Notes under the pieces: model-generated
The model's input: the letters and a program-made list of their open reading frames with translations, nothing else
What the model was told of the DNA's origin: nothing
Database searches by the model: none
Program-made: the position numbers and the translations under genes
In this document: positions 41,714 to 50,886 of the stretch, one piece after another
Position numbering within the stretch: the stretch's first letter is position 1
Layout of the letters: every line of letters begins with the position of its first letter
Assembly: GCF_001909055.1 (NCBI RefSeq)
Contig: NZ_LVWI01000081.1
Coordinates: 1-64,000, forward strand
Source of the DNA: Paenibacillus helianthi
GTDB lineage: Bacteria > Bacillota > Bacilli > Paenibacillales > Paenibacillaceae
DNA length: 64,000 nucleotides
Reading direction: 5' to 3'

Positions 41714-41930
41714 GCGGGCGGATATCACCTTTTCAAAAAAAAATTCACATGGTTCACGCCATCAATCATACTTGTACCTCCCGGCCATGAGCCGCTTTTC
41801 GCATTCCGGCGGAGGGCGGCTCTTGAACTGTCCCGCAAATTGGAGTATTATCTGCAATTGGGGCTGAAGCCCAGGTACATTTTGTTTTTGCTCTACATAA
41901 GCTACACAAAACAAGTAAAAAGGAAGCGGT

Positions 41931-42743
41931 GTGTTCGTGCAGCAAGCTATCGCAATACTAGACTCAGGTGTAGGGGGACTAACAGTTGTCAAGGAAGTGA
42001 TGAGACAGCTCCCGCGGGAGAAGATCATTTATTTTGGCGACACCGCAAGGGCCCCGTACGGACCCCGTTCGACAGAAGAAGTGAAAATGTTCACCGAACA
42101 GATTGTGGACTATTTAATTCAATTTAATCCAAAAATGATTGTTATTGCCTGCAATACAGCAACTGCGGCCGCACTTGACTATATCTCAGCGAAAGTATCT
42201 ATTCCCGTTATCGGCGTCATCCATCCCGGCGCACGTGCAGCCATAAGCGCAAGTAAAACAGGTCAGGTGGGTGTCATTGGCACTGTGGGCACAATCAAGA
42301 GTGGCGCCTACACCGCTGCTCTGAAGCAGCTCTCCCCGTTCGTTCAGGTGGTCAGCCAGGCCTGTCCGGCGCTTGTCCCCTTTGTGGAGCAAGGGATGTT
42401 CCGTTCGGAGGAGAGTCATATCGCAGTGGCGGAATCGCTCAATGGCATCAAATACGAGCCCATCGACACGCTGATTCTGGGCTGTACCCATTACCCGTTC
42501 CTGGTAGAACCCATAGGCAAGGTGATGGGGCCGGGGGTAAAGCTGATCAGCTCGGCGGACGAGACCGCAAGAGAGATTAGCACGATCCTGTATGACAAAG
42601 GAAAGCTGTCCAGCGGGGACGAAAGCCCAATCCACCAGTTCTTCTGCAGTGGAGATGCGGAGATGTTCCAGCGGATCGCCCGGGATTGGCTCGGGGAGCA
42701 GATAAAGCGCACGCCCGTGGTATGGCAGGTGTCTTCGCTCTAA
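41931..42743 (+). CDS. racE: glutamate racemase
   Basis: 270 aa. Converts L-glutamate to D-glutamate for peptidoglycan (and poly-gamma-glutamate where made). Asp/Ser in AILDSGVGGLTV, catalytic Cys74 in VIACNTATAA, FGDTARAPYG, and the second catalytic Cys in LILGCTHYPFL. AAGGAAG lies before GTG 41931; GTG 41937 is an alternative. It stands between the YtxH gene and an M14 cell-wall endopeptidase gene, both transcribed in the same direction. Confidence 0.95.
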   Translation: MFVQQAIAILDSGVGGLTVVKEVMRQLPREKIIYFGDTARAPYGPRSTEEVKMFTEQIVDYLIQFNPKMIVIACNTATAAALDYISAKVSIPVIGVIHPGARAAISASKTGQVGVIGTVGTIKSGAYTAALKQLSPFVQVVSQACPALVPFVEQGMFRSEESHIAVAESLNGIKYEPIDTLILGCTHYPFLVEPIGKVMGPGVKLISSADETAREISTILYDKGKLSSGDESPIHQFFCSGDAEMFQRIARDWLGEQIKRTPVVWQVSSL

Positions 42744-42985
42744 GAATCGCAGCAGTGAGTTGATTAGGGACAAACCCCTGATTCAGGGGTGATTTTAGAA
42801 CTGAAACTTGAGGCCGGGACAGCAAATGTTCCGGTCTTTTGCTGCATCTGGCTCATCAAAAATTTCATGGTGGACAGCACAGTCTGCATAGAATGGATTA
42901 GTGGGCTGTGTCCGAATGTCTCCCGTGAACTTTCCGGCTGATGGCATTGGATGACACTAACTAGAGGGCCGGGAGGATGAGACAT

Positions 42986-44194
42986 ATGCAGCAGTATATT
43001 GCCCGCAAGGGAGACACTGTTCACCGGATTGCCGCGAGGCATGGACTTACACCGGAGCACGTGATACAAGGAAATCCATGGGCAGGGAAGCAGCCGTATT
43101 TATACCCGGGGCAGGTTTTGTATCTGCCTTCTGCTCCGCGCAAACGCTATGTTGTGCAGGAGGGCGATGATGCCTTGAGTATTTCCGCCTGGTTTGGAGT
43201 GGGTGTAGGGGAACTTGAAAAGCTGAATCCGGGCGTGAATTGGGCCTACGGGTGTTCACCCGGCAAAGTGCTGGTCATTCCTGAGGCAGCACCTCAAACG
43301 GTTGTGTTTCTGCGCGGGGAGTACGGACCTGCGGACATGGAAGAGGATATTGGAAAGCTGCTCATTAGATATCCTTTTCTCCATGCTGAAAGTATAGGCA
43401 CAAGCATTCTGGGTAAGCCGCTCCATCTGCTGCGGATTGGCAGCGGGCCGCGCCATCTTCACGTCAATGCGTCACTGCATGCGAATGAATGGCTGACATC
43501 GCCCTGTCTTATGTCTTTTGTTGAGCAGTATGCGGCGGCCTATGCTGCAGGCGAGGACTGGAATGGCCATAATCCTGGAGCGTGGTACAACAACTGGACA
43601 TTATGGGCTGTGCCCATGGCTAATCCCGACGGGGTGGAGCTGGTTCAGGAAGGGGGATGGCCTGGTCATCCCTATTACGATGAGCTGAGAACATGGAACT
43701 GTGGACGGCGCAGCTTCCGTCACTGGAAGGCCAACATCCGCGGTGTGGATCTCGGAGACCAGTTTCCCGCCCATTGGGAGGAGGAGCGGAATCGGCGGGC
43801 CGTGTCAGGTCCGGGACCGCGTGATTACAGCGGAAGGGCTCCATTAAGTGAACCGGAAGCTGCTGCCCTGGCGCAGCTGGCGGAGAAGGTTCCCGGCGAT
43901 GCGGCCGTATCACTGCACAGCCAGGGAGGTGAGATTTACTGGAATTACCGGGGCTATGAGCCTCCGGAGAGCAAGGCACTGGCAACCCTGCTCGCGGCAG
44001 CCAGCGGCTATAGGGCGGTTGAATTGAACGGCAGTGATGCCGGATACAAGGATTGGTTCATTCAGCGCTTTCGCCGGCCCGGCTTCACCGTGGAGCTGGG
44101 GAGTGGCAAAAATCCGCTTCCGCTGGCTGATTTTGAGGATATGGCACTGGAGACCGGTCTTGTTTTAGCAGCCATTCTTTCAAATTTCAAATAA
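42986..44194 (+). CDS. LysM/M14 gamma-D-glutamyl-meso-diaminopimelate endopeptidase
   Basis: 402 aa from ATG 42986, placed 9 bases after GGGAGG; ATG 42977 abuts that site. Two N-terminal LysM domains (IARKGDTVHRIAARHGL; YVVQEGDDALSISAWFGVG) bind peptidoglycan. The M14 carboxypeptidase domain has zinc ligands in LHANEW (HxxE), His in VSLHSQGGEIYW, and catalytic Glu in FTVELGSGKNPL. It matches B. subtilis YqgT and L. sphaericus endopeptidase I, which cleave gamma-D-Glu-DAP bonds in spore cortex or wall turnover. No signal peptide, as in those relatives. Confidence 0.93.
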   Translation: MQQYIARKGDTVHRIAARHGLTPEHVIQGNPWAGKQPYLYPGQVLYLPSAPRKRYVVQEGDDALSISAWFGVGVGELEKLNPGVNWAYGCSPGKVLVIPEAAPQTVVFLRGEYGPADMEEDIGKLLIRYPFLHAESIGTSILGKPLHLLRIGSGPRHLHVNASLHANEWLTSPCLMSFVEQYAAAYAAGEDWNGHNPGAWYNNWTLWAVPMANPDGVELVQEGGWPGHPYYDELRTWNCGRRSFRHWKANIRGVDLGDQFPAHWEEERNRRAVSGPGPRDYSGRAPLSEPEAAALAQLAEKVPGDAAVSLHSQGGEIYWNYRGYEPPESKALATLLAAASGYRAVELNGSDAGYKDWFIQRFRRPGFTVELGSGKNPLPLADFEDMALETGLVLAAILSNFK

Positions 44195-44243
44195 AAATGA
44201 AACAATTCCTGCAAATTTGCGTAATATACCAGCAAAGGGTACG

Positions 44244-44290
44244 GCCGCAGTCATTCCTAGATGCGCTTCGCGGCTGGATCCTTTTTTTTT
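44244..44290 (+). terminator. probable terminator after the M14 gene
   Basis: GCCGC (44244-44248) can pair with GCGGC (44270-44274), with weaker inner pairing, followed by a run of nine T (44282-44290). The stem is short, so the call rests mainly on the T-run. Confidence 0.4.
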
Positions 44291-44328
44291 ATGAGGCTGC
44301 CACATACAAAACTTTTAGGAGGACCCAT

Positions 44329-44580
44329 ATGAAACTGAGAAAACTGCTGTCGCTTAAGCAATGGTCCCATATATTCCGCAGCTCCTGGCAGTATGTCATC
44401 TCCCCGAATGTGGCAATGCCGGACAAGCTGCTATTCACAATACCGGTAATCTTATATTGGGTGCTGCCTGATTTCATGCCATTTCTGCCGATTGATGATA
44501 TTGGTGTAACGATGCTGCTCATGGGCTGGTTCGTCTCGCGGATGGAACGCAAATACCCGGCTCTGGAGACCGGAAGATGA
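44329..44580 (+). CDS. DUF1232-like small membrane protein
   Basis: 83 aa from ATG 44329 after TAGGAGG; a longer frame upstream is not credible. The segment LLFTIPVILYWVLPDFMPFLPIDDIGV resembles the DUF1232 (YkvA) motif, in which a helix ends in a conserved Pro/Asp-rich turn, followed by VTMLLMGWFV. Two hydrophobic helices are predicted. Function unknown. Confidence 0.7.
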   Translation: MKLRKLLSLKQWSHIFRSSWQYVISPNVAMPDKLLFTIPVILYWVLPDFMPFLPIDDIGVTMLLMGWFVSRMERKYPALETGR

Positions 44581-44705
44581 AGGTTTAGAGAATTTTCCCC
44601 GCCTCATCCGGATCTATTTCGCCATTATGGTTGCTTTTACGGGCTGATTTCCTTAAAATAAATTATTGAGTATTTAAACTATAGATGCCTGGGAGATGGA
44701 TGAGA

Positions 44706-45008
44706 ATGAACGTCAAAATTACCCGCAATGCGGCTAAAGTGATAAAGAAAACGATGGAACTTGAAGGCAACAGCGAGTTGAAGCTGCGCGTAGCTATTAC
44801 ACATGCCCACGGCGATCATGCTCACTACGGCCTTGACCTGGACACGCCTAAGGAAAACGATGTTATCGTATCCACGGATAAAGAAATTGATGTAATTCTT
44901 GACCCGAACCAGCCGTTGCTGGACGGTGTGAAGATCGATTATCTGTACTTCCCAGAAGAAGGTTTTGTTATCACTAATCCGTCTAAAGGAAATCATGGCG
45001 ATCACTAA
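44706..45008 (+). CDS. HesB/IscA-like protein without cysteines
   Basis: 100 aa from ATG 44706 (GGGAG upstream). The fold is recognised from MNVKITRNAAKVIKKTME, LKLRVAITHAHGDHAHYGLDL, and DVILDPNQPLLDGVKIDYL, the order of A-type iron-sulfur carriers. The three Cys that bind the cluster in IscA are absent; instead the first site is His-rich (THAHGDHAHYG) and the tail ends GNHGDH. It may bind metal through His or have another role. It is close to the DUF1450 gene downstream. Confidence 0.8.
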   Translation: MNVKITRNAAKVIKKTMELEGNSELKLRVAITHAHGDHAHYGLDLDTPKENDVIVSTDKEIDVILDPNQPLLDGVKIDYLYFPEEGFVITNPSKGNHGDH

Positions 45009-45049
45009 GTGTTCGCCCGTATTTTACGGACATAAAGAAGGGTTGCTCC

Positions 45050-45289
45050 ATGGCTAACGATATACGTATTTGTGACGAATGTAATCATATCAAGATGAAA
45101 AGTATCCTCCCCAAGCTGCGCAAGATGGCGCCGGACGCCGAGATTAAAACCGGGTGTATCTCCTATTGCGGCCCTTGCGGCAAGCGGCCGTTTGTCTATA
45201 TTAACGGACGGTATGTCAGTGCCCCTACTGAAGATGAGGTGCTGGCCAAAGCCGAGGCATTTGTGAAACAGCCGGTTACTAAGGACTAG
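45050..45289 (+). CDS. DUF1450-family protein with conserved cysteines
   Basis: 79 aa. ICDECNH (Cys8, Cys11) and TGCISYCGPCGKRPF (Cys36, 40, 43) followed by YINGRYVSAPT are characteristic of the DUF1450 (YuzB-like) family, a thioredoxin-like ferredoxin-type fold. It may bind a metal or Fe-S cluster. It lies 41 bases after the Cys-less HesB-like gene, before a terminator, so the two are probably co-transcribed. Function unknown. Confidence 0.87.
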   Translation: MANDIRICDECNHIKMKSILPKLRKMAPDAEIKTGCISYCGPCGKRPFVYINGRYVSAPTEDEVLAKAEAFVKQPVTKD

Positions 45290-45307
45290 GCACACAGTGT
45301 TGCAGCA

Positions 45308-45339
45308 TCACCTCCGCTGAGAGAAGCGGGGGGTTTTTT
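45308..45339 (+). terminator. terminator after the DUF1450 gene
   Basis: CCTCCGCT (45311-45318) pairs with AGCGGGGG (45325-45332, one G-U) and is followed by TTTTTT. Confidence 0.88.
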
Positions 45340-45442
45340 GCTTTTTCCGCCCCTATCCTGCGTGTTTGGGTTTGCGCGGAGGCCCATGATATAATGGTGA
45401 GGTTCTCAAAATCAGATAGATACATAGGAGGTAATGGAGCCA

Positions 45443-46267
45443 ATGAAGCATATTGCCGATGGAACGATTCTGAATAACGGGATTGTCATGCCCCGGTTTG
45501 GACTGGGTACTTACAAGGCAGAGGGCGAAGAGGTAGCCCAGGCTGTTGCAACTGCACTGGAGCTGGGATACCGGAGTATTGATACCGCTGCGGTCTATGG
45601 CAATGAGGAAGAGGTAGGCCGCTCGATAGCTGCCAGCGGCGTTGCGCGGGATAATCTTTTCGTCACGACAAAGGTATGGAATTCCGACCAAGGCTACGAT
45701 GAGACATTAAGAGCCTTCGAAATCAGCAGCAAAAAGCTGGGTCTGGACATCATTGATCTCTATTTGATCCACTGGCCGGGCACGGATAAATATAAAGCTA
45801 CCTGGCGTGCACTGGAACGGCTATATGCTGAAGGCCGCGTCCGGGCAATAGGCGTGAGCAATTTCCAGATTCACCATCTGGAAGAATTGCGTAAGGATAG
45901 TGAAACAGTGCCTGCGGTGAACCAGGTGGAGCTGCATCCGCGTTTTATCCAAAAGGAGCTGCATGACTACTGCGCCAGCCGCTCCATTCAGATTGAAGCC
46001 TGGGCCCCTCTGATGAAGGGCAGACTGCAGGATAATGAGCTGCTGCAAGGAATTGCAGGCAAGCACAGCAAGGCGGTATCCCAGGTTATTTTACGGTGGG
46101 GGCTGCAGAACGGAATCGTGATCATCCCGAAATCGGTAACTGCATCGAGAATTAAGGAAAACAGCGAAATCTTCGATTTCGAGCTGTCGGCGGATGAGCT
46201 GGCTGCCATCAGCGGACTGGATGCCGGTGAGCGAGTGGGCTCCGATCCGGACAAGGTGCTATTCTAA
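45443..46267 (+). CDS. aldo/keto reductase
   Basis: 274 aa from ATG 45443, 11 bases after AGGAGG; ATG 45434 is only 2 bases from it. NADPH-dependent TIM barrel of the AKR5 type (YtbE/YvgN-like). Catalytic tetrad is visible: Asp and Tyr in SIDTAAVYGNE, Lys in VTTKVWNSD, His in YLIHWPG. Cofactor motif IIPKSVTASRIKEN is near the C-terminus. Such enzymes reduce methylglyoxal and other small carbonyls. Confidence 0.93.
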   Translation: MKHIADGTILNNGIVMPRFGLGTYKAEGEEVAQAVATALELGYRSIDTAAVYGNEEEVGRSIAASGVARDNLFVTTKVWNSDQGYDETLRAFEISSKKLGLDIIDLYLIHWPGTDKYKATWRALERLYAEGRVRAIGVSNFQIHHLEELRKDSETVPAVNQVELHPRFIQKELHDYCASRSIQIEAWAPLMKGRLQDNELLQGIAGKHSKAVSQVILRWGLQNGIVIIPKSVTASRIKENSEIFDFELSADELAAISGLDAGERVGSDPDKVLF

Positions 46268-46271
46268 ATAC

Positions 46272-46318
46272 AAAAACGGACATATTCCTTATTGGGAAAT
46301 GTCCGTTTATTTATTTTT
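46272..46318. terminator. bidirectional terminator between convergent genes
   Basis: AAACGGACAT (46274-46283) pairs with ATGTCCGTTT (46299-46308), flanked by A-rich and T-rich runs. It can serve the reductase gene and the convergent methyltransferase gene. Confidence 0.85.
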
Positions 46319-46349
46319 GCAGAGTGGTGTTGCCTGCCTGTATGCTGGT

Positions 46350-47489
46350 TTATTGCGGATTGCGCGGAGGGAGGGGGCCCAGGTATTGATAATACTGGCA
46401 CTCGATACGACCGTTGTACAGCTTGCGCCGTTTGTCCGCCTTGCGTCCGTAGAATTGTTCGAATTCCTTATAGGGGCTGATGGCGAAAAAGGACCATGTC
46501 GGAAGATACAGCATCATTTCACCGAATTGGCGGGTGAGCTTCTCCACTTCCTTGTCATTACTGATCCGTTCCCCATAAGGGGGATTGGTGATGATGCAGC
46601 CGTATTCGCCTTGCGGTCTGGCCTTAGCGGCAGCTATAGCCTGAAATGTGATCTCGCCGGCAAGTCCGGCACTCTTGGCATTGGCTTCGGCGATTTCAAT
46701 CGCTGCGGGATCGATGTCTGTGCCGGTCAGCTGCAGCGGATAGTCGTCGCGGACAGCGTCAAAGGCTTCCTCGCGTGCTTCTTCCCAGAGACGCTGCGGG
46801 ATTTCCGGCCAATGTTCGGATGGAAATGAGCGCCGCAGGCCTGGCGCAATATTCCAGGCAATCATCGCCGCTTCAATCAGGAGCGTGCCGGAGCCGCAAC
46901 ATGGATCATACAGCGGACGGTGGCCGTTCCAGCGGCTGATCTGGATCAGCGCGGCAGCCATGGTTTCCTTCAGCGGTGCTTCCGTTGCCTGGCGGCGGTA
47001 TCCGCGTTTGTGCAGCGCAGGACCGGTGGTATCCAGCGTAATCAGAGCGGTATCATTTAGAAGAATCACTTCTACCACATACCGTGGGCCGTTTTCCGGG
47101 AACCATTCGGTACGATAGGATAGCTTCAGCTTTTCGACAATAGCTTTCTTGACAATGCCCTGACAGGCAGGTACGCTGGTAAGCTGGGATTTATGCGACC
47201 TTCCTTCTACAGGGAATTCTCCGTTTTCGGGAATCCAGTCCTGCCACTCCATGGCTTTGACGCCTTCAAACAGCTCGTCGAAGGTTTTGGTCGGGAACTG
47301 GCCCATTTTCACTAAAACACGGTCAGAAGTCCTGAGCCAAAGATTACAGCGGCAGATATCGATGTAATCTCCACTGAACAATACCCGGCCATTCTCGACC
47401 GTAGTCTCATAACCCAGTTCGTTTAATTCACGTGCTACAACAGCTTCCAGCCCCATGGGGGCGGTAGCAATCAATTGTAATTTGCCCAA
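46350..47489 (-). CDS. YpsC/RlmL-like rRNA guanine-N2 methyltransferase
   Basis: 379 aa, TTG start with GGAG about 10 bases upstream. THUMP RNA-binding domain at the N-terminus (KLQLIATAPMGLEAVVARELNELG onward to about 150), then a Rossmann methylase domain with PLYDPCCGSGTLLIEAA (motif I), GTDIDPAAIEIA, and the catalytic NPPYGER (motif IV). This is the architecture of B. subtilis YpsC and the N-terminal half of E. coli RlmL, which makes m2G2445 in 23S rRNA. Substrate assigned by family. Confidence 0.92.
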   Translation of the reverse strand: MGKLQLIATAPMGLEAVVARELNELGYETTVENGRVLFSGDYIDICRCNLWLRTSDRVLVKMGQFPTKTFDELFEGVKAMEWQDWIPENGEFPVEGRSHKSQLTSVPACQGIVKKAIVEKLKLSYRTEWFPENGPRYVVEVILLNDTALITLDTTGPALHKRGYRRQATEAPLKETMAAALIQISRWNGHRPLYDPCCGSGTLLIEAAMIAWNIAPGLRRSFPSEHWPEIPQRLWEEAREEAFDAVRDDYPLQLTGTDIDPAAIEIAEANAKSAGLAGEITFQAIAAAKARPQGEYGCIITNPPYGERISNDKEVEKLTRQFGEMMLYLPTWSFFAISPYKEFEQFYGRKADKRRKLYNGRIECQYYQYLGPLPPRNPQ

Positions 47490-47682
47490 ATTCGCTCAAC
47501 TCCGTTTAACTTGTGGATGAATACATATAACCTTTACAATAAGGGAAGCGGTGCTTCCGGTAGTCCTCATACGGCTTGCTTATCAAGTATAGGGGAATGA
47601 TGGACGCAGCACAATGCCCGTCCTGCCGTATTCTGCCCGCTTGATGTTCTAGGAACAGTACTAACCACAAAGGAGAATACAT

Positions 47683-48312
47683 ATGCCCAATCAAGAAGAA
47701 TATAGTGAACATTTATATACAGAGGACACGCTCCTGCTTAAGGTGAAGCAGGCTATTAAAGAGAGCGGCATGCCTGAGGTGTCCATCGCACCGGGTTATG
47801 GACGAATGCTGACCATGCTGGTTGCGATGTCCCGCTCTACCCGTATTTTGGAGATTGGGGCACTCGGCGGGTATAGCGGTATCTGCCTCTGCCGCGGACT
47901 CCAAAACGGGGGGCGGCTGACCTCGCTGGAACTGAAAGCCGAATATGCGGAGCTTGCGGGACGGCACCTGGAAGAGGCCGGATTCGGTGAAGCCGTAGAA
48001 TACAAGCTCGGCCCTGCGCTGGACAGTCTGAAGCTGCTGGAAGCGGAGGGACGGACCTTTGATTTCTTCTTTATTGATGCCGATAAGGAGAACTATCCGA
48101 ATTATCTGGAATATGCCATCAAGCTCGCATCACCGGGTGCGGTAATCGCCGGAGATAATATTTTTCTGCGCGGACGCACTTTGAATACAGAGAAGAACGG
48201 ACCTGCCGTACAGGCTATGCGCCGCTTCAATGAGATGATTGCCAGTGATGAACGGCTGACAAGTACACTGCTCCCCGCCTACGATGGCCTGGCACTGGCG
48301 ATTGTCAAATAG
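47683..48312 (+). CDS. class I SAM-dependent O-methyltransferase (YrrM-like)
   Basis: 209 aa of the catechol/caffeoyl-CoA O-methyltransferase type. SAM motif ILEIGALGGYSGICLC (about 51-66), acidic SLELKAEYAELA, metal-binding Asp in FFFIDADKENYPNYL and AVIAGDNIFL. In B. subtilis the related TrmR (YrrM) modifies tRNA uridine-34, so a tRNA substrate is possible. AAAGGAG lies 8 bases before the ATG. Confidence 0.9.
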   Translation: MPNQEEYSEHLYTEDTLLLKVKQAIKESGMPEVSIAPGYGRMLTMLVAMSRSTRILEIGALGGYSGICLCRGLQNGGRLTSLELKAEYAELAGRHLEEAGFGEAVEYKLGPALDSLKLLEAEGRTFDFFFIDADKENYPNYLEYAIKLASPGAVIAGDNIFLRGRTLNTEKNGPAVQAMRRFNEMIASDERLTSTLLPAYDGLALAIVK

Positions 48313-48331
48313 CATGCAGCCGCTGGACTTA

Positions 48332-49549
48332 TCAGCGGAATAATCGCGGCGCTGTGTCTTTGTACAGCTTCAGCCGTACCCATACCGTATTGACCAGCAG
48401 GAAGCCGCCGGAGATGAGGAATAATCCTTCAATGCCGATATAGCCGGACAGAAAGCCGCCGATAACTGCTCCAAGCATGTTCCCGAGAGCCAGCATGCTG
48501 CTGTTGAAACCGAAGGCCCGGCTCTCCTTGCCGTCAGGCGTATAGGAGCGGATGAGAGCGTTGACGCTCGGCAGCAGGCCGCCCATGAAGACACCCATGA
48601 GGAAACGGACGACAACCAGCTGCCAGACGGTTGTCACAAAAGCCTGCGGAATGATAAACAATGCAGCGCCGATCAGGGCGTAGGTAAGAATCCGGTGAGC
48701 GCCAACCTTATCGCTCAGCTTGCCGAGTACAGGTGATGCCAGCATGTTAGACACGCCCGTAACCGCGCTGACGACTCCTGCCCAGAAGGCAATGTCCACG
48801 GCGGTGCCATGCAGCTTCTCTACATAGAGCGGAAGCAGGGTCATCGGGGCGATCATGGCAAACTGCAGGAGAAATGTTACACCGAACAATGCAGGAAGCT
48901 GCGGGACCTTGGCCAGCTCCTTGAAGCCTGCAAAGACAGAAATCTGCGGGACCTGAGCAGCTTCGGCCCGGTCGAACTTCTCTTTCACGAGAAATAATGC
49001 CAGTAGGGATGCGGCAAATAATAAGGCGCCCACGATATAAAAGATCGGGCGGTACCCGATCCAGTCGGCCAGAGCCCCGCCGATCAGCGGACCGAGAATG
49101 GTTCCGGCCACCGAGCCGGACTGCATCAGCCCCATGGCAAAGCCCATGCGGGCTTTCGGGGTATTGCCCGAAACAAGTGCGATGGAAGCCGGATTGAATC
49201 CGGAGATCGTTCCGTTGAGCAGACGGAGCAGCAGCAGTTGCATAGGTGTCTGGGCAAAGCCCATCAGCACTATAACTATCGCCATGCCAAAGCTGGAGCG
49301 CAACAGCATGATTTTGCGTCCGTATTTGTCGGCCAGCTTGCCCCACAGCGGCTGAAACAGGAATGAGGTCATAAAGTTAGCTGCAAAAATAAGTCCGGCC
49401 CACATCCCTAGCGCATCCCCATGAACTCCCAGGTCTTTAGCCAGATACAGGGACAGGAATGGGGTAATCATGGTCATACCGGCATTAACCAGAAATTGAC
49501 CGAACCAAAGCACAATGAGGTTGACTTTCCAGGTCTCCCAATTCTTCAA
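48332..49549 (-). CDS. MFS multidrug-type efflux transporter
   Basis: 405 aa from TTG 49549, chosen because GGAAGTG lies about 8 bases upstream; the longer frame adds a non-membrane stretch. Twelve predicted helices. Motif A between helices 2 and 3 reads GKLADKYGRKIML, and the motif C region has SVAGTILGPLIGG, placing it among drug/H+ antiporters (TetA/NorA type). It is divergent from hemE. Substrates unknown. Confidence 0.9.
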   Translation of the reverse strand: MKNWETWKVNLIVLWFGQFLVNAGMTMITPFLSLYLAKDLGVHGDALGMWAGLIFAANFMTSFLFQPLWGKLADKYGRKIMLLRSSFGMAIVIVLMGFAQTPMQLLLLRLLNGTISGFNPASIALVSGNTPKARMGFAMGLMQSGSVAGTILGPLIGGALADWIGYRPIFYIVGALLFAASLLALFLVKEKFDRAEAAQVPQISVFAGFKELAKVPQLPALFGVTFLLQFAMIAPMTLLPLYVEKLHGTAVDIAFWAGVVSAVTGVSNMLASPVLGKLSDKVGAHRILTYALIGAALFIIPQAFVTTVWQLVVVRFLMGVFMGGLLPSVNALIRSYTPDGKESRAFGFNSSMLALGNMLGAVIGGFLSGYIGIEGLFLISGGFLLVNTVWVRLKLYKDTAPRLFR

Positions 49550-49772
49550 AGTGCTTTCACTTCCTTTCAAGGGATTCAAAGATTCACGAGCTCTCAAAAA
49601 AAGACATTCAATCAGTATATCATAGTTTCAGGGATTGTTGATGCAACACTTGTCATAGTAATGTCATGGGATTGTCATTACCTCGCGGGTTCGGCGGTTG
49701 TTCCGAACTTTTAAAAAGAGCATAATAAAGGATAAGCGTTACCACATTCTATCAACAAATGGAGATCTTATC

Positions 49773-50840
49773 ATGACCTACAATGACACTTTTATCCGCG
49801 CCTGCAGGAAGCAAGACACGGAGCACATTCCCGTATGGTACATGCGGCAAGCTGGCCGGTATGATCCCGAATACCGTAAAATTAAAGAAAATTACTCGCT
49901 GCTCGAAATTTGCGGGCAGCCGGAGCTGGCAGCGGAGGTCACTATGATGCCTGTACGCAAGCTGGGCGTGGATGCCGCCATATTGTACTCTGATATTATG
50001 AATCCGGTAGCTTCGCTGGGGATAAAGTTCGATATCGTGAAGAACATCGGCCCCGTTATTGAGAACCCGATTCGCAGTGCTGCCGATGTAGACCGCCTGA
50101 AGCCTATTGATGTGGAAGGAGACCTCAGCCACATCCTGAAGACCATTGCCATTCTGGACAAAGAGCTGGAAGTGCCGCTGATTACTTTCGCGGGAGCACC
50201 CTTCACCATTGCCAGCTATTTGATCGAAGGCAGGCCTTCGAAGAGCTACCACCGCACCAAGGAGCTAATGTACAGCCAGCCTAAGGTATGGTTCAAGCTG
50301 ATGGATAAGCTTGGCGATATGGTGATCGCTTATTTGCGTGCCCATGTAGCCAGCGGAGGCAAAGCCGTTCAGCTATTCGACAGCTGGGTAGGTGCACTCG
50401 CACCACTTGATTTCGAGCACTACGTGCTGCCGACCATTTCCCGTATTTTTGCCGGGCTTTCGGATCTTGATGTGCCGAAGATTTATTTCCCTGGTGTCAG
50501 CTCAGGAGAGCTGCTGTCAAGCCTGAGGAATCTTCAGGCGGATGTAATCGGACTCGACTGGCGCGTCAGCATTACGGAAGGCAGACAGCGCACCGGCGGC
50601 GGGTTTGCGGTTCAAGGCAATTTGGACCCTTATCTGCTGACGGCTCCGATGGATCTGCTCAAGGAACGGGCCAAGGCGATTATAGATGAAGGCATGCTTG
50701 AGCCGGGTTACATTTTTAATTTGGGGCATGGATTATTTCCCGAGGCATCTTTGGACACGCTAAAGGAATTGACGGAATATATCCACGACTATTCCCGCGA
50801 GGCGCTGAAGAAAACCCCAACCCCTCGTCTTTCATTATAA
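49773..50840 (+). CDS. hemE: uroporphyrinogen decarboxylase
   Basis: 355 aa from ATG 49773 after GGAGATC. Converts uroporphyrinogen III to coproporphyrinogen III in haem synthesis. Signature PVWYMRQAGRYDPEYR near the N-terminus (two Arg for substrate carboxylates), AAILYSDIMNP, the second signature GGKAVQLFDSWVGAL, and the C-terminal FNLGHGLFPEA. First gene of a three-gene haem operon with a 46-base gap to hemH. Confidence 0.97.
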   Translation: MTYNDTFIRACRKQDTEHIPVWYMRQAGRYDPEYRKIKENYSLLEICGQPELAAEVTMMPVRKLGVDAAILYSDIMNPVASLGIKFDIVKNIGPVIENPIRSAADVDRLKPIDVEGDLSHILKTIAILDKELEVPLITFAGAPFTIASYLIEGRPSKSYHRTKELMYSQPKVWFKLMDKLGDMVIAYLRAHVASGGKAVQLFDSWVGALAPLDFEHYVLPTISRIFAGLSDLDVPKIYFPGVSSGELLSSLRNLQADVIGLDWRVSITEGRQRTGGGFAVQGNLDPYLLTAPMDLLKERAKAIIDEGMLEPGYIFNLGHGLFPEASLDTLKELTEYIHDYSREALKKTPTPRLSL

Positions 50841-50886
50841 TCAGATCACCTGTTGCGCCTATGATCCGCAGAAAGGGATGGAATCC

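Noticed and set aside
49640-49690. Inverted GTAATG / CATTAC repeat in the MFS-hemE gap as an operator
   Set aside because: Only 6 bp per half-site with a 12-base centre in AT-rich DNA; too weak to claim without comparative data.
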